64,000 nucleotides of DNA, from the NCBI RefSeq assembly GCF_026341275.1, contig NZ_JAIFZO010000002.1, forward strand, positions 7,284,118 through 7,348,117, given 5' to 3'. This DNA comes from Streptomyces ortus. Its GTDB lineage: Bacteria > Actinomycetota > Actinomycetes > Streptomycetales > Streptomycetaceae. The first letter of the stretch is position 1; the number at the start of each line of letters is the position of its first letter. The translations under genes and the position numbers were made by a program. The notes beneath the pieces were generated by a model, which saw only the letters and a program-made list of their open reading frames with translations, searched no databases and was not told where the DNA came from. This document shows positions 32,256 to 41,618 of the stretch, one piece after another.

Positions 32256-33352
32256 CCACCACGCCCCGATGGCGGGCACTGACCCGTCATCACCTGTTCT
32301 GGCCGGTCGCCGTGCTGGTCATCCTGCTGCTCGTCAACGTGCCCTTCACACCGGACTTCTTCTCGGTCAAGATGACGGACGGCCACCTCTACGGCAGCCT
32401 CGTCTCGATCGTGCTGTTCGGCTCGCCCCTCATCCTGGTCGCCGTCGGCATGACCCTGGTCATCGCGACCGGCGGCATCGACCTGTCCGTCGGCGCGGTG
32501 GTCGCCATCACCGGCGCGCTGACCTGTTCGTACATCAGTGACCAGGCCGACCAGGACGCCCTGTCCGGGGTGCTGCTCGCGATGGCCATCGGCCTGGCCG
32601 CCGCGGTCCTCTGCGGCCTCTGGAACGGCTTCCTGGTCGCCCGGATGGGCATCCAGCCGATCATCGCCACGCTGATCATCATGGTCGCCGGCCGCGGGGT
32701 CGCCCAGCTCATCACCGACGGGCAGATCATCACCGTCAACAGCGAGCCGTACAAGCTGATCGGCGGCGGCTACTGGCTGACGCTGCCCTTCTCCATCTTC
32801 GTGGTGGCCGCCGTGGTCGCCGTCACCGTGGCACTGACCCGCCGCACGGCGCTGGGCCTGCTCGTCGAGTCGGTCGGCGGCAACGCCGAGGCCAGCCGGC
32901 TGGTCGGCATCCGCTCCCGCCGCATCAAGATCATGGTGTACGTGTTCTGCGCGCTGTGCGCCGGTATCGCGGGACTGATGATCAGCTCCAACACCTCGGC
33001 CGCGGACGGCAACAACGCCGGTCTGTGGATCGAGCTGGACGCGATCCTCGCCGTGGTCATCGGCGGTACGTCGCTGCTGGGCGGCCGGTTCTCCATCGGC
33101 GGCACGGTCGTCGGCGCGCTCGTCATCCAGACGCTCACCACCACGATCTACACCATCGGCGTGCCCACCCAGACCAACCTGGTCTTCAAGGCCGCCGTCG
33201 TCATCATCGTCTGCCTGATGCAGTCCCCGAAGTTCCGCGCCAAGGTGTTCGGCGGCGGTCGCTTCGGCGGGAGGCGGAGCGCCGAGCGGGGCGCGGCCCC
33301 GGCGGACGCCGCCACGACGCCCGAGACCGTACGCACCATGGAGGTGTCGTGA
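32252..33352 (+). CDS. YtfT-like sugar ABC transporter permease
   Basis: A 366-residue CUT2 permease with about nine helices and the family block LVAVGMTLVIATGGIDLSVGA (split: GGIDLSVGAVVAI at about 73-85). NAEASRLVGIRSRRIKIMVY marks the coupling loop. The GTG start overlaps the ATPase stop by 4 bases. The C-terminal tail (about 325-366) is Arg/Ala-rich and cytoplasmic. Confidence 0.93.
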   Translation: MTTTPRWRALTRHHLFWPVAVLVILLLVNVPFTPDFFSVKMTDGHLYGSLVSIVLFGSPLILVAVGMTLVIATGGIDLSVGAVVAITGALTCSYISDQADQDALSGVLLAMAIGLAAAVLCGLWNGFLVARMGIQPIIATLIIMVAGRGVAQLITDGQIITVNSEPYKLIGGGYWLTLPFSIFVVAAVVAVTVALTRRTALGLLVESVGGNAEASRLVGIRSRRIKIMVYVFCALCAGIAGLMISSNTSAADGNNAGLWIELDAILAVVIGGTSLLGGRFSIGGTVVGALVIQTLTTTIYTIGVPTQTNLVFKAAVVIIVCLMQSPKFRAKVFGGGRFGGRRSAERGAAPADAATTPETVRTMEVS

Positions 33353-34374
33353 TGACCACGACCACCCACAAGCCGGCGGCGCCGGACAGCCGTGCGCCGA
33401 GCAGGACCGCACGCGTCCTCGCCGACCGCCGCCTGCCCGTCCTGGTGACGGCCGGTCTCTTCCTCATCATGTACGCCATCGGCCTCAGCCGGTACCAGAA
33501 CTACGGGTTCGCCGAGACGCAGGTGTTCCTGAACCTGTTCATCGACAACAGCTACCTCCTGGTCGCGGCCGTCGGGGCCACCTTCGTCATCCTCTCCGGC
33601 GGCATCGACCTGTCCGTCGGCTCGGTCATCGGCTTCACCACCATGTTCACGGCCTGGCTGGTGGAGAAGCAGGGCCTGCCGCTGGTGCTCGTCATCCCCA
33701 TGGCGCTGGCCGTCGGTGCCTTCGGCGGCTACCTCATGGGCTATGTGATCCAGAACTTCGAGATCCAGCCGTTCATCGTGACCCTCGCGGGCCTGTTCCT
33801 CTTCCGTGGCCTGTGCCTGGTCATCAGCAAGGAGTCGATCTCCATCACCGACTCCTCGGTGAGCAGCATGGCCCAGGCGCAGGTGTCCGTGGGGGGCGGG
33901 TTCCTGTCCGTCGGGGCGATCGTCTCGCTGGTGGTACTGGCCGCGGCCTTCTACGTCCTGCACTACACGCGCTTCGGCCGGCGGGTGTACGCCATCGGCG
34001 GCAACGAGCAGTCGGCGCTGCTGATGGGGCTTCCGCAGGGCGGTACGAAGATCGCGGTGTACACGATGAGCGGGTTCTGCTCCGCGCTGGCGGGGCTTCT
34101 GTTCACGCTGTACATCCAGTCGGGGGATCCGCTGCACGCGACGGGCCTTGAGCTCGACGCGATCGCCGCGGTCGTCATCGGCGGGACGTTGTTGACGGGC
34201 GGGTCCGGCTATGTGGTGGGCACGCTGTTCGGGGTGCTGGTGCTGGGCCTGATCAAGAGTCTGATCCAGTTCGAGGGCACGCTCAGTTCGTGGTGGACGA
34301 AGATCGCGACGGGTGTGCTGTTGTGCGCGTTCATCCTGATCCAACGCACGATGACGTCCCGTCGCAGGACGTAG
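33352..34374 (+). CDS. YjfF-like sugar ABC transporter permease
   Basis: A 340-residue second permease, again with GGIDLSVGSVIGFTTMF and IGGNEQSALLMGLPQGGTKI. Having two different permeases is the mark of the YtfQRT-YjfF furanose system, as opposed to the ribose or xylose importers with one. ATG 33352 has GGAGG 7 bases upstream and shares one base with the previous stop. Last importer gene, followed by a very long inverted repeat. Confidence 0.93.
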   Translation: MTTTTHKPAAPDSRAPSRTARVLADRRLPVLVTAGLFLIMYAIGLSRYQNYGFAETQVFLNLFIDNSYLLVAAVGATFVILSGGIDLSVGSVIGFTTMFTAWLVEKQGLPLVLVIPMALAVGAFGGYLMGYVIQNFEIQPFIVTLAGLFLFRGLCLVISKESISITDSSVSSMAQAQVSVGGGFLSVGAIVSLVVLAAAFYVLHYTRFGRRVYAIGGNEQSALLMGLPQGGTKIAVYTMSGFCSALAGLLFTLYIQSGDPLHATGLELDAIAAVVIGGTLLTGGSGYVVGTLFGVLVLGLIKSLIQFEGTLSSWWTKIATGVLLCAFILIQRTMTSRRRT

Positions 34375-34380
34375 GCCTTC

Positions 34381-34558
34381 TCGCCCCCGCCGCCCCTACC
34401 CTTCCCGTCACTGCATGGGGCTGCGCCCCTCGCCCCCGCTGCACAGTTCCCCGCGCCCCTGAGAAGGCCCCCCTGGGGGCGCGGGGAACTGCGCAAAGGG
34501 GGGGGAGGGGGCGCAGCCCCCATGCGTGGTCGGGAACGGGCAGGGGCGGCGGGGGCGA
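34381..34558. terminator. 178-bp nested inverted repeat with Streptomyces repeat core
   Basis: An almost continuous imperfect palindrome. The outer arms TCGCCCCCGCCGCCCC and GGGGCGGCGGGGGCGA (34381 and 34558) pair, then GCATGGGGCTGCGCCCC with GGGGGCGCAGCCCCCATGC, then CAGTTCCCCGCGCCCC with GGGGCGCGGGGAACTG around a short loop near 34470. It separates the importer operon from the GH43 gene and would be a very strong terminator. It shares its core with 12681 and 42881. Confidence 0.85.
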
Positions 34559-34579
34559 ATCCATTTCGGGAGGGACACC

Positions 34580-36022
34580 GTGAGACGCACGATCGCAGAG
34601 GTGGTGACGGCCCTGGTCGTCATCCTGGCCGCACTGGCCTCCGGCACCGCGGAGGCCGCCGCACCCCCCTCGCCCGCAGTCACCTACACCAACCCCGTCG
34701 CGGAACAGCGCGCCGACCCGCACATCTACAAACACACCGACGGCTACTACTACTTCACCGCGACCGTACCCGCGTACGACAGGATCGTGATGCGGCGGGC
34801 CACCACCCTCCAAGGGCTGTCCACGGCCGCCGAGACGACTATCTGGACCAGGCACGCCGGCGGTGAGATGGGCGCGCACATCTGGGCCCCCGAGATCCAT
34901 TACATCGGCGGCAAGTGGTACGTCTACTTCGCCGCCGGGGCCACCACCGACATCTGGAAGATCCGGCCGTACGTCCTGGAGACCGCCGCGGCCAACCCGC
35001 TGACCGGCACCTGGACCGAGAAGGGCCGTATCGCCCTCCCGCTCGACACCTTCTCGCTGGACGCGACGACCTTCACCGTCGGCGGCACCCGCTATCTGAG
35101 CTGGGCGCAGAACGACCCGGCGGTCGGCGACGGCACCAACATCTACCTGGCCAGGATGGCCAACCCCTGGACCATCAGCGGCAGTCCGGTCATGATCTCC
35201 CGGCCCACCAACGCCTGGGAGAAGGTCGGCCACACCGTCAACGAGGGTCCGGCGGTCATCCAGCGCGGCGGCAAGGTCTTCATGACCTTCTCGGCGAGCG
35301 CCACCGACAGCAACTACTGCCTCGGTCTGCTGACCGCCTCCGCCTCCGCCGACCTGATGAACGCGGCCTCCTGGGCCAAGACGCCCACCCCGGTCTTCAC
35401 CAGCAACGCGGCCACCGGCCAGTACGGGCCGGGCCACAACACCTTCACCACGTCCGAGGACGGCACGTCCGACGTCCTCGTCTACCACGACCGCAACTAC
35501 AAGGACATCAGCGGTGATCCGCTCAACGACCCGAACCGGCGCACCCGTTTCCAGAAGCTGTACTGGAACGCCGACGGCACACCCAACTTCGGCATCCCGG
35601 TGGCCGACGGAGTCACCCCGGTCCGCTTCTCCTCGTACAACTTCCCCGACCGGTACATCCGGCACTGGGAGTACCGGGCGAAGATCGAGCCGAATGTCAC
35701 CAACCTCGCCGACTCGCAGTTCCGGGTGGTGACGGGTCTCGCCGGCACCGGGACCGTCTCCCTCGAATCGGCGAACTTCCCCGGTTACTACCTGCGCCAC
35801 CGCGACAACGGCGAGGTGTGGGTGGACAGGAGCGACGGGAGTACGGCCTTCAAGGGCGACGCGAGCTTCCACCGGCGGGCCGGTCTGGCCGACGCGGCGG
35901 GCGTCTCCTTCGAGTCGTACAACGTGGCGGGCAGCTACCTCCGGCACTACGAGTACCTGCTCGTCACGCAGCCGGCCGACACGGCGACGGCCAGGGCGGA
36001 CGCCACGTTCCACGTCGAGTAG
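34580..36022 (+). CDS. Secreted GH43 alpha-L-arabinofuranosidase with CBM42
   Basis: A 480-residue exported enzyme. Signal peptide residues 1-27 (TIAEVVTALVVILAALASGT), GH43 five-bladed propeller (about 33-325) and a C-terminal AbfB/CBM42 beta-trefoil (about 330-480; SSYNFPDRYIRHWEYRAKIE and two related repeats) that binds arabinofuranose. The GH43 triad is present: base Asp46 (QRADPHIYKH), pKa-tuning Asp161 (TFSLDATTF) and acid Glu222 (HTVNEGPAV). The layout matches GH43_26 exo-arabinofuranosidases of Streptomyces. It would free arabinose from arabinan or arabinogalactan for the importer upstream. GTG start with GGGAGGGA before it. Confidence 0.92.
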   Translation: MRRTIAEVVTALVVILAALASGTAEAAAPPSPAVTYTNPVAEQRADPHIYKHTDGYYYFTATVPAYDRIVMRRATTLQGLSTAAETTIWTRHAGGEMGAHIWAPEIHYIGGKWYVYFAAGATTDIWKIRPYVLETAAANPLTGTWTEKGRIALPLDTFSLDATTFTVGGTRYLSWAQNDPAVGDGTNIYLARMANPWTISGSPVMISRPTNAWEKVGHTVNEGPAVIQRGGKVFMTFSASATDSNYCLGLLTASASADLMNAASWAKTPTPVFTSNAATGQYGPGHNTFTTSEDGTSDVLVYHDRNYKDISGDPLNDPNRRTRFQKLYWNADGTPNFGIPVADGVTPVRFSSYNFPDRYIRHWEYRAKIEPNVTNLADSQFRVVTGLAGTGTVSLESANFPGYYLRHRDNGEVWVDRSDGSTAFKGDASFHRRAGLADAAGVSFESYNVAGSYLRHYEYLLVTQPADTATARADATFHVE

Positions 36023-36039
36023 CCACGGGCGGGCGCCGC

Positions 36040-36068
36040 GGGCGGGCCGCCGCGGGGGCGGCCCGCCC
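36040..36068. terminator. Bidirectional hairpin between convergent genes
   Basis: A perfect 12-bp stem GGGCGGGCCGCC / GGCGGCCCGCCC with a 5-base loop between the GH43 and EamA genes. Confidence 0.65.
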
Positions 36069-36071
36069 GGT

Positions 36072-36983
36072 TCAGCGGCGGGCCGTGAGGATGCTGAGCG
36101 CGTTGGCGGCGACGACCGCGCCGACGGCCGCCCACTCCACGGCGCCCAGGTGCTGGCCCAGGACGACCCAGCCGGCCAGTCCGGCCAGTACCGGGTTGAC
36201 GCTCATGAAGAGGCCGAAGGCCGCGGCGGGGACGCGGCGCAGGGTGACCATGTCCGCCAGGTACGGCACCGCGGAGGCGAGCACGCCCGCCGCGACGGCG
36301 TACCCCACGGCGGTGGGGGTCGGCGGGTTCCGCAGCGCGAGGACGACCCCGACCGGCAGGAACATCAGGGCGGAGACGGCCGCCGCGGCGGCGGAGCCCT
36401 GCGCTCCGGGGACGCGGCGGCCGACCGTGCGGTTGAGCAGGATGTAGGAGGCCCAGCAGAGCGCGGCGAGCAGACCGAGGCCCATGCCGGGATAGTCCGC
36501 CGACGGCTGCGGGCGCATCAGGGTGACGACGCCCGCCGCGGCGACCAGCGCGCAGCAGGCGTCGATCCGCCGGCGGGCGGCGGACAGCGCGACGGCGAGC
36601 GGGCCGAGGAACTCCAGGGTCACCGCCAGCCCCAGCCCGATGCGGTCGATGGCGGTGTAGAGGGACAGGTTCATCGTCCCGAACACCACGGCCAGCAACA
36701 GGACCGGCCACCACTGGTGCCTGGTGAACGAGCGCAGCGGGGGCCTGGCGACCGCGAACAGGGCGATCGCGGCCACGTACTGGCGCACCGCCACGACCCC
36801 GAGGGGACCGAGGACGGGGAAGGCCAGTGAACCGATCGCCGCCCCGGTCTGATTGGACAGGGCGCTGCCCAGCAGGATGAGCAGCGCGGTCGCACGCCCG
36901 TCCTCGGGCCCCGGTGCCGGCGGCCCAGGGGCGGCGGGCACGGGCTGCGCGGACATCGGTGAGGGCGCGGAGGATGCGTGCAT
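36072..36983 (-). CDS. EamA/DMT-family exporter (RhtA-like)
   Basis: A 303-residue membrane protein with ten predicted helices in two EamA repeats (for example PVLLLAVVFGTMNLSLYTAI, ALCWASYILLNRTVGRRVPG, VPAAAFGLFMSVNPVLAGLA). RhtA-type members export amino acids or amino acid analogues. ATG 36983 is taken as start; a longer form from 37037 would run into the LysR promoter. It is divergent from a LysR gene 69 bases away, the classic arrangement for a regulator and its target exporter. Confidence 0.9.
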   Translation of the reverse strand: MHASSAPSPMSAQPVPAAPGPPAPGPEDGRATALLILLGSALSNQTGAAIGSLAFPVLGPLGVVAVRQYVAAIALFAVARPPLRSFTRHQWWPVLLLAVVFGTMNLSLYTAIDRIGLGLAVTLEFLGPLAVALSAARRRIDACCALVAAAGVVTLMRPQPSADYPGMGLGLLAALCWASYILLNRTVGRRVPGAQGSAAAAAVSALMFLPVGVVLALRNPPTPTAVGYAVAAGVLASAVPYLADMVTLRRVPAAAFGLFMSVNPVLAGLAGWVVLGQHLGAVEWAAVGAVVAANALSILTARR

Positions 36984-37052
36984 GAGCCCGATGGTGGGCC
37001 GGTCGCGCACATACGCAAAATGCATCCGCCGATCCATCTATACGCTTGAGTC
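36984..37052. promoter_or_regulatory. Divergent exporter/LysR promoter region
   Basis: A 69-base gap between divergent starts, relatively AT-rich around CATACGCAAAATGCATC (about 37009) and TATACGCTTG (about 37039). LysR proteins bind T-N11-A dyads in such gaps. No single site is decisive. Confidence 0.4.
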
Positions 37053-37907
37053 ATGGACGTGGAACTGCGGCAGTTGCGCTGTCTCGTCGCGATCGTCGAC
37101 GAGGGCGGCTTCACCGACGCGGCCATCGCCCTCGGTGTCTCCCAGGCTGCGGTGTCCCGCACCCTGGCCTCACTCGAACGCGCCCTGGGGGTAAGGCTGT
37201 TGAGGCGCACCTCCCGGGAGGTGACCCCGACGGCGACGGGCCTGCGCGTGGTGGCGCACGCCCGGCGGGTGCTCGGCGAGGTGGAGGGACTGGTCCGGGA
37301 GGCCGCCTCGGGACAGTCCTCCCTGCGGATCGGCTACGCCTGGTCCGCGCTGGGCCGCCACACCCTGGCTTTCCAGCGCGCCTGGGCCGCCGCACATCCG
37401 GCGACGGATCTTGAGCTGGTCCGCGCCAACTCCGCGACCGCCGGACTGGCCGAGGGGGTGTGCGAACTGAGCGTCGTACGGCGGCCGTTGCCCGAACGGC
37501 GCTTCGACTCCGCCATCGTCGGGCTGGAACGGCGGCTGTGTGCCATGGCCGCCGACGACCCGCTGGCCCGCCGCCGCTCGGTCCGGCCGGCCGACCTCGC
37601 CGGACGCACCCTGCTGGTCGACCGGCGGACCGGGACCACCACGACGGAACTGTGGCCGCCGGACGCCCGCCCGCGGACCCGGGAGTCCCACGACATCGAC
37701 GACTGGCTGACGACGATCTCCACGGGGCGGTGCGTGGGGATGACCGCGGAGTCGACCGCGCACCAGTACCCGCGGCCGGGGGTCGTGTACCGGCCGGTGC
37801 GGGACGCCGAGCCGATCGCGGTCCGGCTCGCCTGGTGGCGGGACGACCCGCACCCGGCCGCCGCCGCGGTGATCGAGCTTCTTACGGGGCTCTACCGGGA
37901 GAAATGA
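37053..37907 (+). CDS. LysR-family transcriptional regulator
   Basis: A 284-residue LysR protein. The N-terminal winged helix-turn-helix is ELRQLRCLVAIVDEGGFTDA with IALGVSQAAVSRTLASLERA (about 4-43), then the linker helix and a shortened periplasmic-binding-like effector domain (about 88-284). Autoregulation and control of the divergent EamA exporter are the natural expectations. The effector is unknown. Confidence 0.93.
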   Translation: MDVELRQLRCLVAIVDEGGFTDAAIALGVSQAAVSRTLASLERALGVRLLRRTSREVTPTATGLRVVAHARRVLGEVEGLVREAASGQSSLRIGYAWSALGRHTLAFQRAWAAAHPATDLELVRANSATAGLAEGVCELSVVRRPLPERRFDSAIVGLERRLCAMAADDPLARRRSVRPADLAGRTLLVDRRTGTTTTELWPPDARPRTRESHDIDDWLTTISTGRCVGMTAESTAHQYPRPGVVYRPVRDAEPIAVRLAWWRDDPHPAAAAVIELLTGLYREK

Positions 37908-37941
37908 GTTCGGCTGTCGCGCGCCGGGGCCGAGGGGCCGC

Positions 37942-39378
37942 TCAGGTCCTTCGGCGCAACGGGATGGTGATGGTGAACGTCGTCGCCCCCGGTGCGCTCC
38001 GCACCTCGATGGCGCCGCCGTGGGCCCGGACCAGGGAGCGGGCCACCGCGAGGCCCAGGCCGCTGCCGCCGCGGTCCCGGCTGCGGGCCTTGTCGATACG
38101 GAAGAAGCGGTCGAAGACGCGCTCCTGGTCGGCGGCCGGGATGCCGGGCCCGGAGTCGGTGACCCGCACGACGGCGGCGTCGGCCGCGACGGACGCCTCG
38201 ACCCGGACCTCGGTACCGGCCGGGGTGTGCACGGCCGCGTTGGTGAGGAGGTTGTCGAGGACCTGCCGGATACGCAGGACGTCGAGCGGCAGCCGCACCG
38301 GGCCGGAACCGGCCGCCACGGTCAGCGGACGGTCGGCGTGGGTGGCCCGGAAGGCGTCCGCGGCCTGCCGCACCAGTTCCGTGAGATCGGCGTCCTCCAG
38401 GCGCAGCGGCGCCTCCACCTCGGCGGCGTCGAGCCGGGCGAGCAGCAGCAGATCGTCGAGGAGCACTCCCATCCGGGCGGCCTCGGCGCGCAGCCGGGCC
38501 AGGTGCCTGTCCCGCTCGCCGGGCTCGTTGGCCGCCGCGTACTGGAAGAGGTCCGCGTAACCGCGTACCGACATCAGGGGGGTACGCAGCTCGTGGGAGG
38601 CGTCGGCGACGAAGCGGCGCAGCCGCTGTTCCGCCTCCGTGCGGACTGCGAGGGAGTCGTCGATGTGTTCCAGCATGGTGTTGAAGGCGGTGCGCAGCTC
38701 CTCGACCTCCGGGCCGCCGTTGCCGCGGTCGGCGCGGACCGGCAGCCGGGCCGAGTCGGTGAAGTCGTGCGAGGTGATGCCGCGGGCCGTGTGCGCCATG
38801 TCGCTCAGCGGCTGCAGGCCCCGGCGCAGCACCGCCCGCCCGAACACCACGAGCCCGAGGAGAGCGAGGGCGAACGCGACGACCTGGACCGTGACCAGCT
38901 GGTCCATGGTGTTCTCGATGTCCTCCAGCGGCGCGGCGGTGACCAGGACGACGTCCTGGCCGATCTTGCAGGCCCGCAGCCGGTACGCGCCCTCGTCCTC
39001 GATGCGCGTGGTGTGGGACATCTCCGTCGCCCCCGCCCTGGCCAGCGACTCGGCGAAGGAGGTGAGCTGGACGGTGTCCTTCGGTACGTCACTCGGTCTG
39101 CGCAGGACGGCCGAGTCGCCCGAGACGTCGTACACCGCGGTGTACCAGCCGTAGTAGGGCTGCCGCTCCACCGTGCCGTGCGCCTGGGCGTCCTTGGCCT
39201 GGGTGGTCTGGACGAGCTTCATCTGGTCGTTGAGCTGACGCTCCAGGTAGTCCCGCATGTACGTGGACAGGGCGGTGCCGACCACGCCGAAGACGACCAG
39301 TGAGAGCACCCCCATCCCGAGCGCGAGCCGGGTGCCGAGACGGAGCCTGCGGTAGGTGCCGCGAAACCGGCCGATCAC
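37942..39378 (-). CDS. OmpR-type sensor histidine kinase
   Basis: A 478-residue membrane kinase: helix 1 (about 18-40), extracytoplasmic sensor (about 41-162), helix 2 (about 163-182), HAMP (about 183-245), HisKA with His262 (ADASHELRTPLMSVRGYADL), and an HATPase domain with N-box LDNLLTNAAVHT, DSGPGIP and GGSGLGLAVA. The GTG start overlaps the response-regulator stop by 4 bases. It lies between the LysR gene and the flavin electron-transfer genes. No ligand can be inferred. Confidence 0.95.
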   Translation of the reverse strand: MIGRFRGTYRRLRLGTRLALGMGVLSLVVFGVVGTALSTYMRDYLERQLNDQMKLVQTTQAKDAQAHGTVERQPYYGWYTAVYDVSGDSAVLRRPSDVPKDTVQLTSFAESLARAGATEMSHTTRIEDEGAYRLRACKIGQDVVLVTAAPLEDIENTMDQLVTVQVVAFALALLGLVVFGRAVLRRGLQPLSDMAHTARGITSHDFTDSARLPVRADRGNGGPEVEELRTAFNTMLEHIDDSLAVRTEAEQRLRRFVADASHELRTPLMSVRGYADLFQYAAANEPGERDRHLARLRAEAARMGVLLDDLLLLARLDAAEVEAPLRLEDADLTELVRQAADAFRATHADRPLTVAAGSGPVRLPLDVLRIRQVLDNLLTNAAVHTPAGTEVRVEASVAADAAVVRVTDSGPGIPAADQERVFDRFFRIDKARSRDRGGSGLGLAVARSLVRAHGGAIEVRSAPGATTFTITIPLRRRT

Positions 39379-40112
39379 TCGGTGACCAGCCGGACGACGT
39401 ACCCGACGCCCCGCACCGTGTGGATCAGCTGCGGCTCTTCGCCCTTGTCGTCGCCGCTCGCGTCGGTGTCGCCGTCGAGTTTGCGGCGCAGGCGGCTGAT
39501 GACCAGCTCCACCACGTTCGAGCGGCCACCGAAGCCGTACTCCCAGACGTGGTCGAGGATCTGGGCCTTGGTCAGTACCGTCGGCGATCTGCGCATCAGA
39601 TAGCGGAGCACCTCGTACTCGGTCGGGGTGAGTGTCAGCAGCCGCTCGCCCCGGCGTACCTCGCGGGTGTCCTCGTCCATCGTCAGGTCCGCCACCGTCA
39701 TGACCGACCGCTGGAAGGCGGGTCCCGCGCTGCGGCGCAGCACGGTGCGCAGCCGGGCCATGAGTTCCTCCACGGCGAACGGTTTGACGAGGTAGTCGTC
39801 GCCGCCCCTGGTGAGGCCCGCGACCCGGTCCGCCACGCCGTCCCGGGCGGTCAGGAAGACGACCGGGACCATCGTCCCGGACAGGCGCAGGCGGTCCAGG
39901 ACGGCGAAGCCGTCGAGCCCCGGCAGCATCAGGTCGAGCACCACGATGTCCGGGTGGAACTCCGCGGCGCGCCGCAGCGCGTCCTCGCCGGAGTTCGCGG
40001 TGACCGCCTCCCAGCCCTCGTAGCGGGCGACCGTCGCGACCAGGTCGGCGATGGGCGGGTCGTCGTCCACGACGAGAAGTCGTACTTTTTCCACTCGCCC
40101 ATAGTGCTTCAC
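39375..40112 (-). CDS. OmpR/PhoB-type response regulator
   Basis: A 245-residue regulator: receiver with acidic residues in LLVVDDDPPIADLV, phosphorylation site Asp60 (IVVLDLMLPGLDG) and YLVKPF; then a winged-helix domain (LTLTPTEYEVLRYLMRRSPT ... NVVELVISRLRRKLDG, VRGVGYVVR). GTG 40112 begins the protein; a later GTG (VEKVRLLVV) is possible. It is divergent from the ferric-reductase-like gene 134 bases away, which makes that operon a plausible target. Confidence 0.95.
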   Translation of the reverse strand: MKHYGRVEKVRLLVVDDDPPIADLVATVARYEGWEAVTANSGEDALRRAAEFHPDIVVLDLMLPGLDGFAVLDRLRLSGTMVPVVFLTARDGVADRVAGLTRGGDDYLVKPFAVEELMARLRTVLRRSAGPAFQRSVMTVADLTMDEDTREVRRGERLLTLTPTEYEVLRYLMRRSPTVLTKAQILDHVWEYGFGGRSNVVELVISRLRRKLDGDTDASGDDKGEEPQLIHTVRGVGYVVRLVTE

Positions 40113-40246
40113 GTGGCCGAATACGCCATAGCCGGGAGGGCCCCCGGAACCGGATCGATAAGCACTTGAAAGTTCATCGACAGTAAAACGACAGGGTTGC
40201 CGAGGCAGGCTCGGAGTCCCAGGACCCGATCTAGGAGTTGCCGTCC

Positions 40247-41587
40247 GTGACGACTGTCCAGACGACCGTTCCGCCGCCGACCGCGGCGATGCGTCCCAAG
40301 GTGGTGGCCCGCGCCGGCCTGTACGGCGTGCTGGCCCTGAACGTGGTCGTGGTGACCGTGTTCTTCGTCCAGGCGGGGTTCGCCTCGAACGCCCTCATCG
40401 TGCTGGGCAGACTCGCCGGGCTGTACGGCGCTCTCCTGATGGCCTTCCAGCTGCTGCTGGTCGCCCGGCTGCCGTGGTTCGACCGCCGGATCGGCATGGA
40501 CCGGCTGACCTCCTGGCACCGCTGGGTCGGCTTCGGTCTGCTCGTCACCCTGCTCGGGCACGCCGTGTTCATCACCTTCGGCTACGCCCGGTCGTCCTCG
40601 ATGGACCCGGTGAACCAGCTGGTGGACCTCGGGCAGACCGTCGAGGGCGTCTTCCGCGCGATCGTCGCGCTCGGCCTGATCCTCGTGATCGGCGGCGTCT
40701 CGGCCCGCTTCGCCCGCCGCAGGCTCGCCTACGAGACATGGCACTTCATCCACCTGTACACGTACGTGGCGGTGGTGCTGGCGTTCACGCACCAGGTCGC
40801 GGCCGGTACGACGTTCACCGCGTCGTCCGCCGCCACCGTGTACTGGTACGTGCTGTGGGGCGGGGCGCTCGGCGCGGTGCTGCTGGGCCGGGTCGTCCTG
40901 CCGCTGTGGCGGAACACGCGCCACCGGTTGCGGGTCTCGGCCGTGGTGCCCGAGTCGGACAACGTGGTCTCCGTCCACATCACGGGACGCGACCTGGACC
41001 GGCTGCCGGCCCGCGCCGGCCAGTTCTTCCTGTGGCGGTTCCTCACCAGGGACCGGTGGTGGCAGGCCAACCCGTTCTCGCTGTCGGCGGCCCCCGACGG
41101 CCGGTCCCTGCGGCTCACCGCCAAGGTGGCCGGTGACGGCACCGCCGCCCTCCGGCACCTCAAGGTGGGCACGCGGGTCTTCGCCGAAGGCCCCTACGGC
41201 GCCTTCACCGCGATGCACCGCACCCGCTCCGAGGCCGTACTCATCGCGGGCGGCGTCGGAGTCACCCCGATCCGGGCCCTGCTGGAGGAACTGCACGGGC
41301 ACGCCGTGGTCATCTACCGGGTGGGCTCGGACCGTGACGCGGTGCTCTACGAGGAACTGCGCGAACTCGCCCACGCCAAGGGTGCCGAACTGCACCTGGT
41401 GTCCGGGCCGGTCAGCCCCGACAAGCTGGCACCGCGCGAACTCGCGCGGCTGGTGCCGGACATCGGGGAGCGGGACGTGTTCCTGTGCGGGCCGCCGCCG
41501 ATGATGAACGCGGTCCTCGGCAGCCTGCGCGAGCTGGGCGTGCCCAAGCCGCAGATCCACTTCGAGCGCTTCAGCCTGGCGGGCTGA
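40247..41587 (+). CDS. Ferric-reductase-like transmembrane flavoprotein
   Basis: A 446-residue protein joining a ferric-reductase-type six-helix heme domain (about 20-205; haem-ligand histidines in TSWHRWVGFG, LGHAVFITFG, ETWHFIHLY and FTHQVAAG) to an FAD/NAD(P)H oxidoreductase domain of the FNR type (about 215-446; WQANPFSLSAAPDG, VLIAGGVGVTPIRALLEE, FLCGPPPMMNAVLGSL). It would pass electrons from cytosolic NAD(P)H across the membrane. AGGAG lies 9 bases before the GTG. The next two genes encode an FMN-binding protein and its flavinyl transferase, the likely electron acceptor and its maturase. Confidence 0.9.
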   Translation: MTTVQTTVPPPTAAMRPKVVARAGLYGVLALNVVVVTVFFVQAGFASNALIVLGRLAGLYGALLMAFQLLLVARLPWFDRRIGMDRLTSWHRWVGFGLLVTLLGHAVFITFGYARSSSMDPVNQLVDLGQTVEGVFRAIVALGLILVIGGVSARFARRRLAYETWHFIHLYTYVAVVLAFTHQVAAGTTFTASSAATVYWYVLWGGALGAVLLGRVVLPLWRNTRHRLRVSAVVPESDNVVSVHITGRDLDRLPARAGQFFLWRFLTRDRWWQANPFSLSAAPDGRSLRLTAKVAGDGTAALRHLKVGTRVFAEGPYGAFTAMHRTRSEAVLIAGGVGVTPIRALLEELHGHAVVIYRVGSDRDAVLYEELRELAHAKGAELHLVSGPVSPDKLAPRELARLVPDIGERDVFLCGPPPMMNAVLGSLRELGVPKPQIHFERFSLAG

Positions 41588-41618
41588 CAGACATCGTCAG
41601 CGGGATGAGAGAGACATC

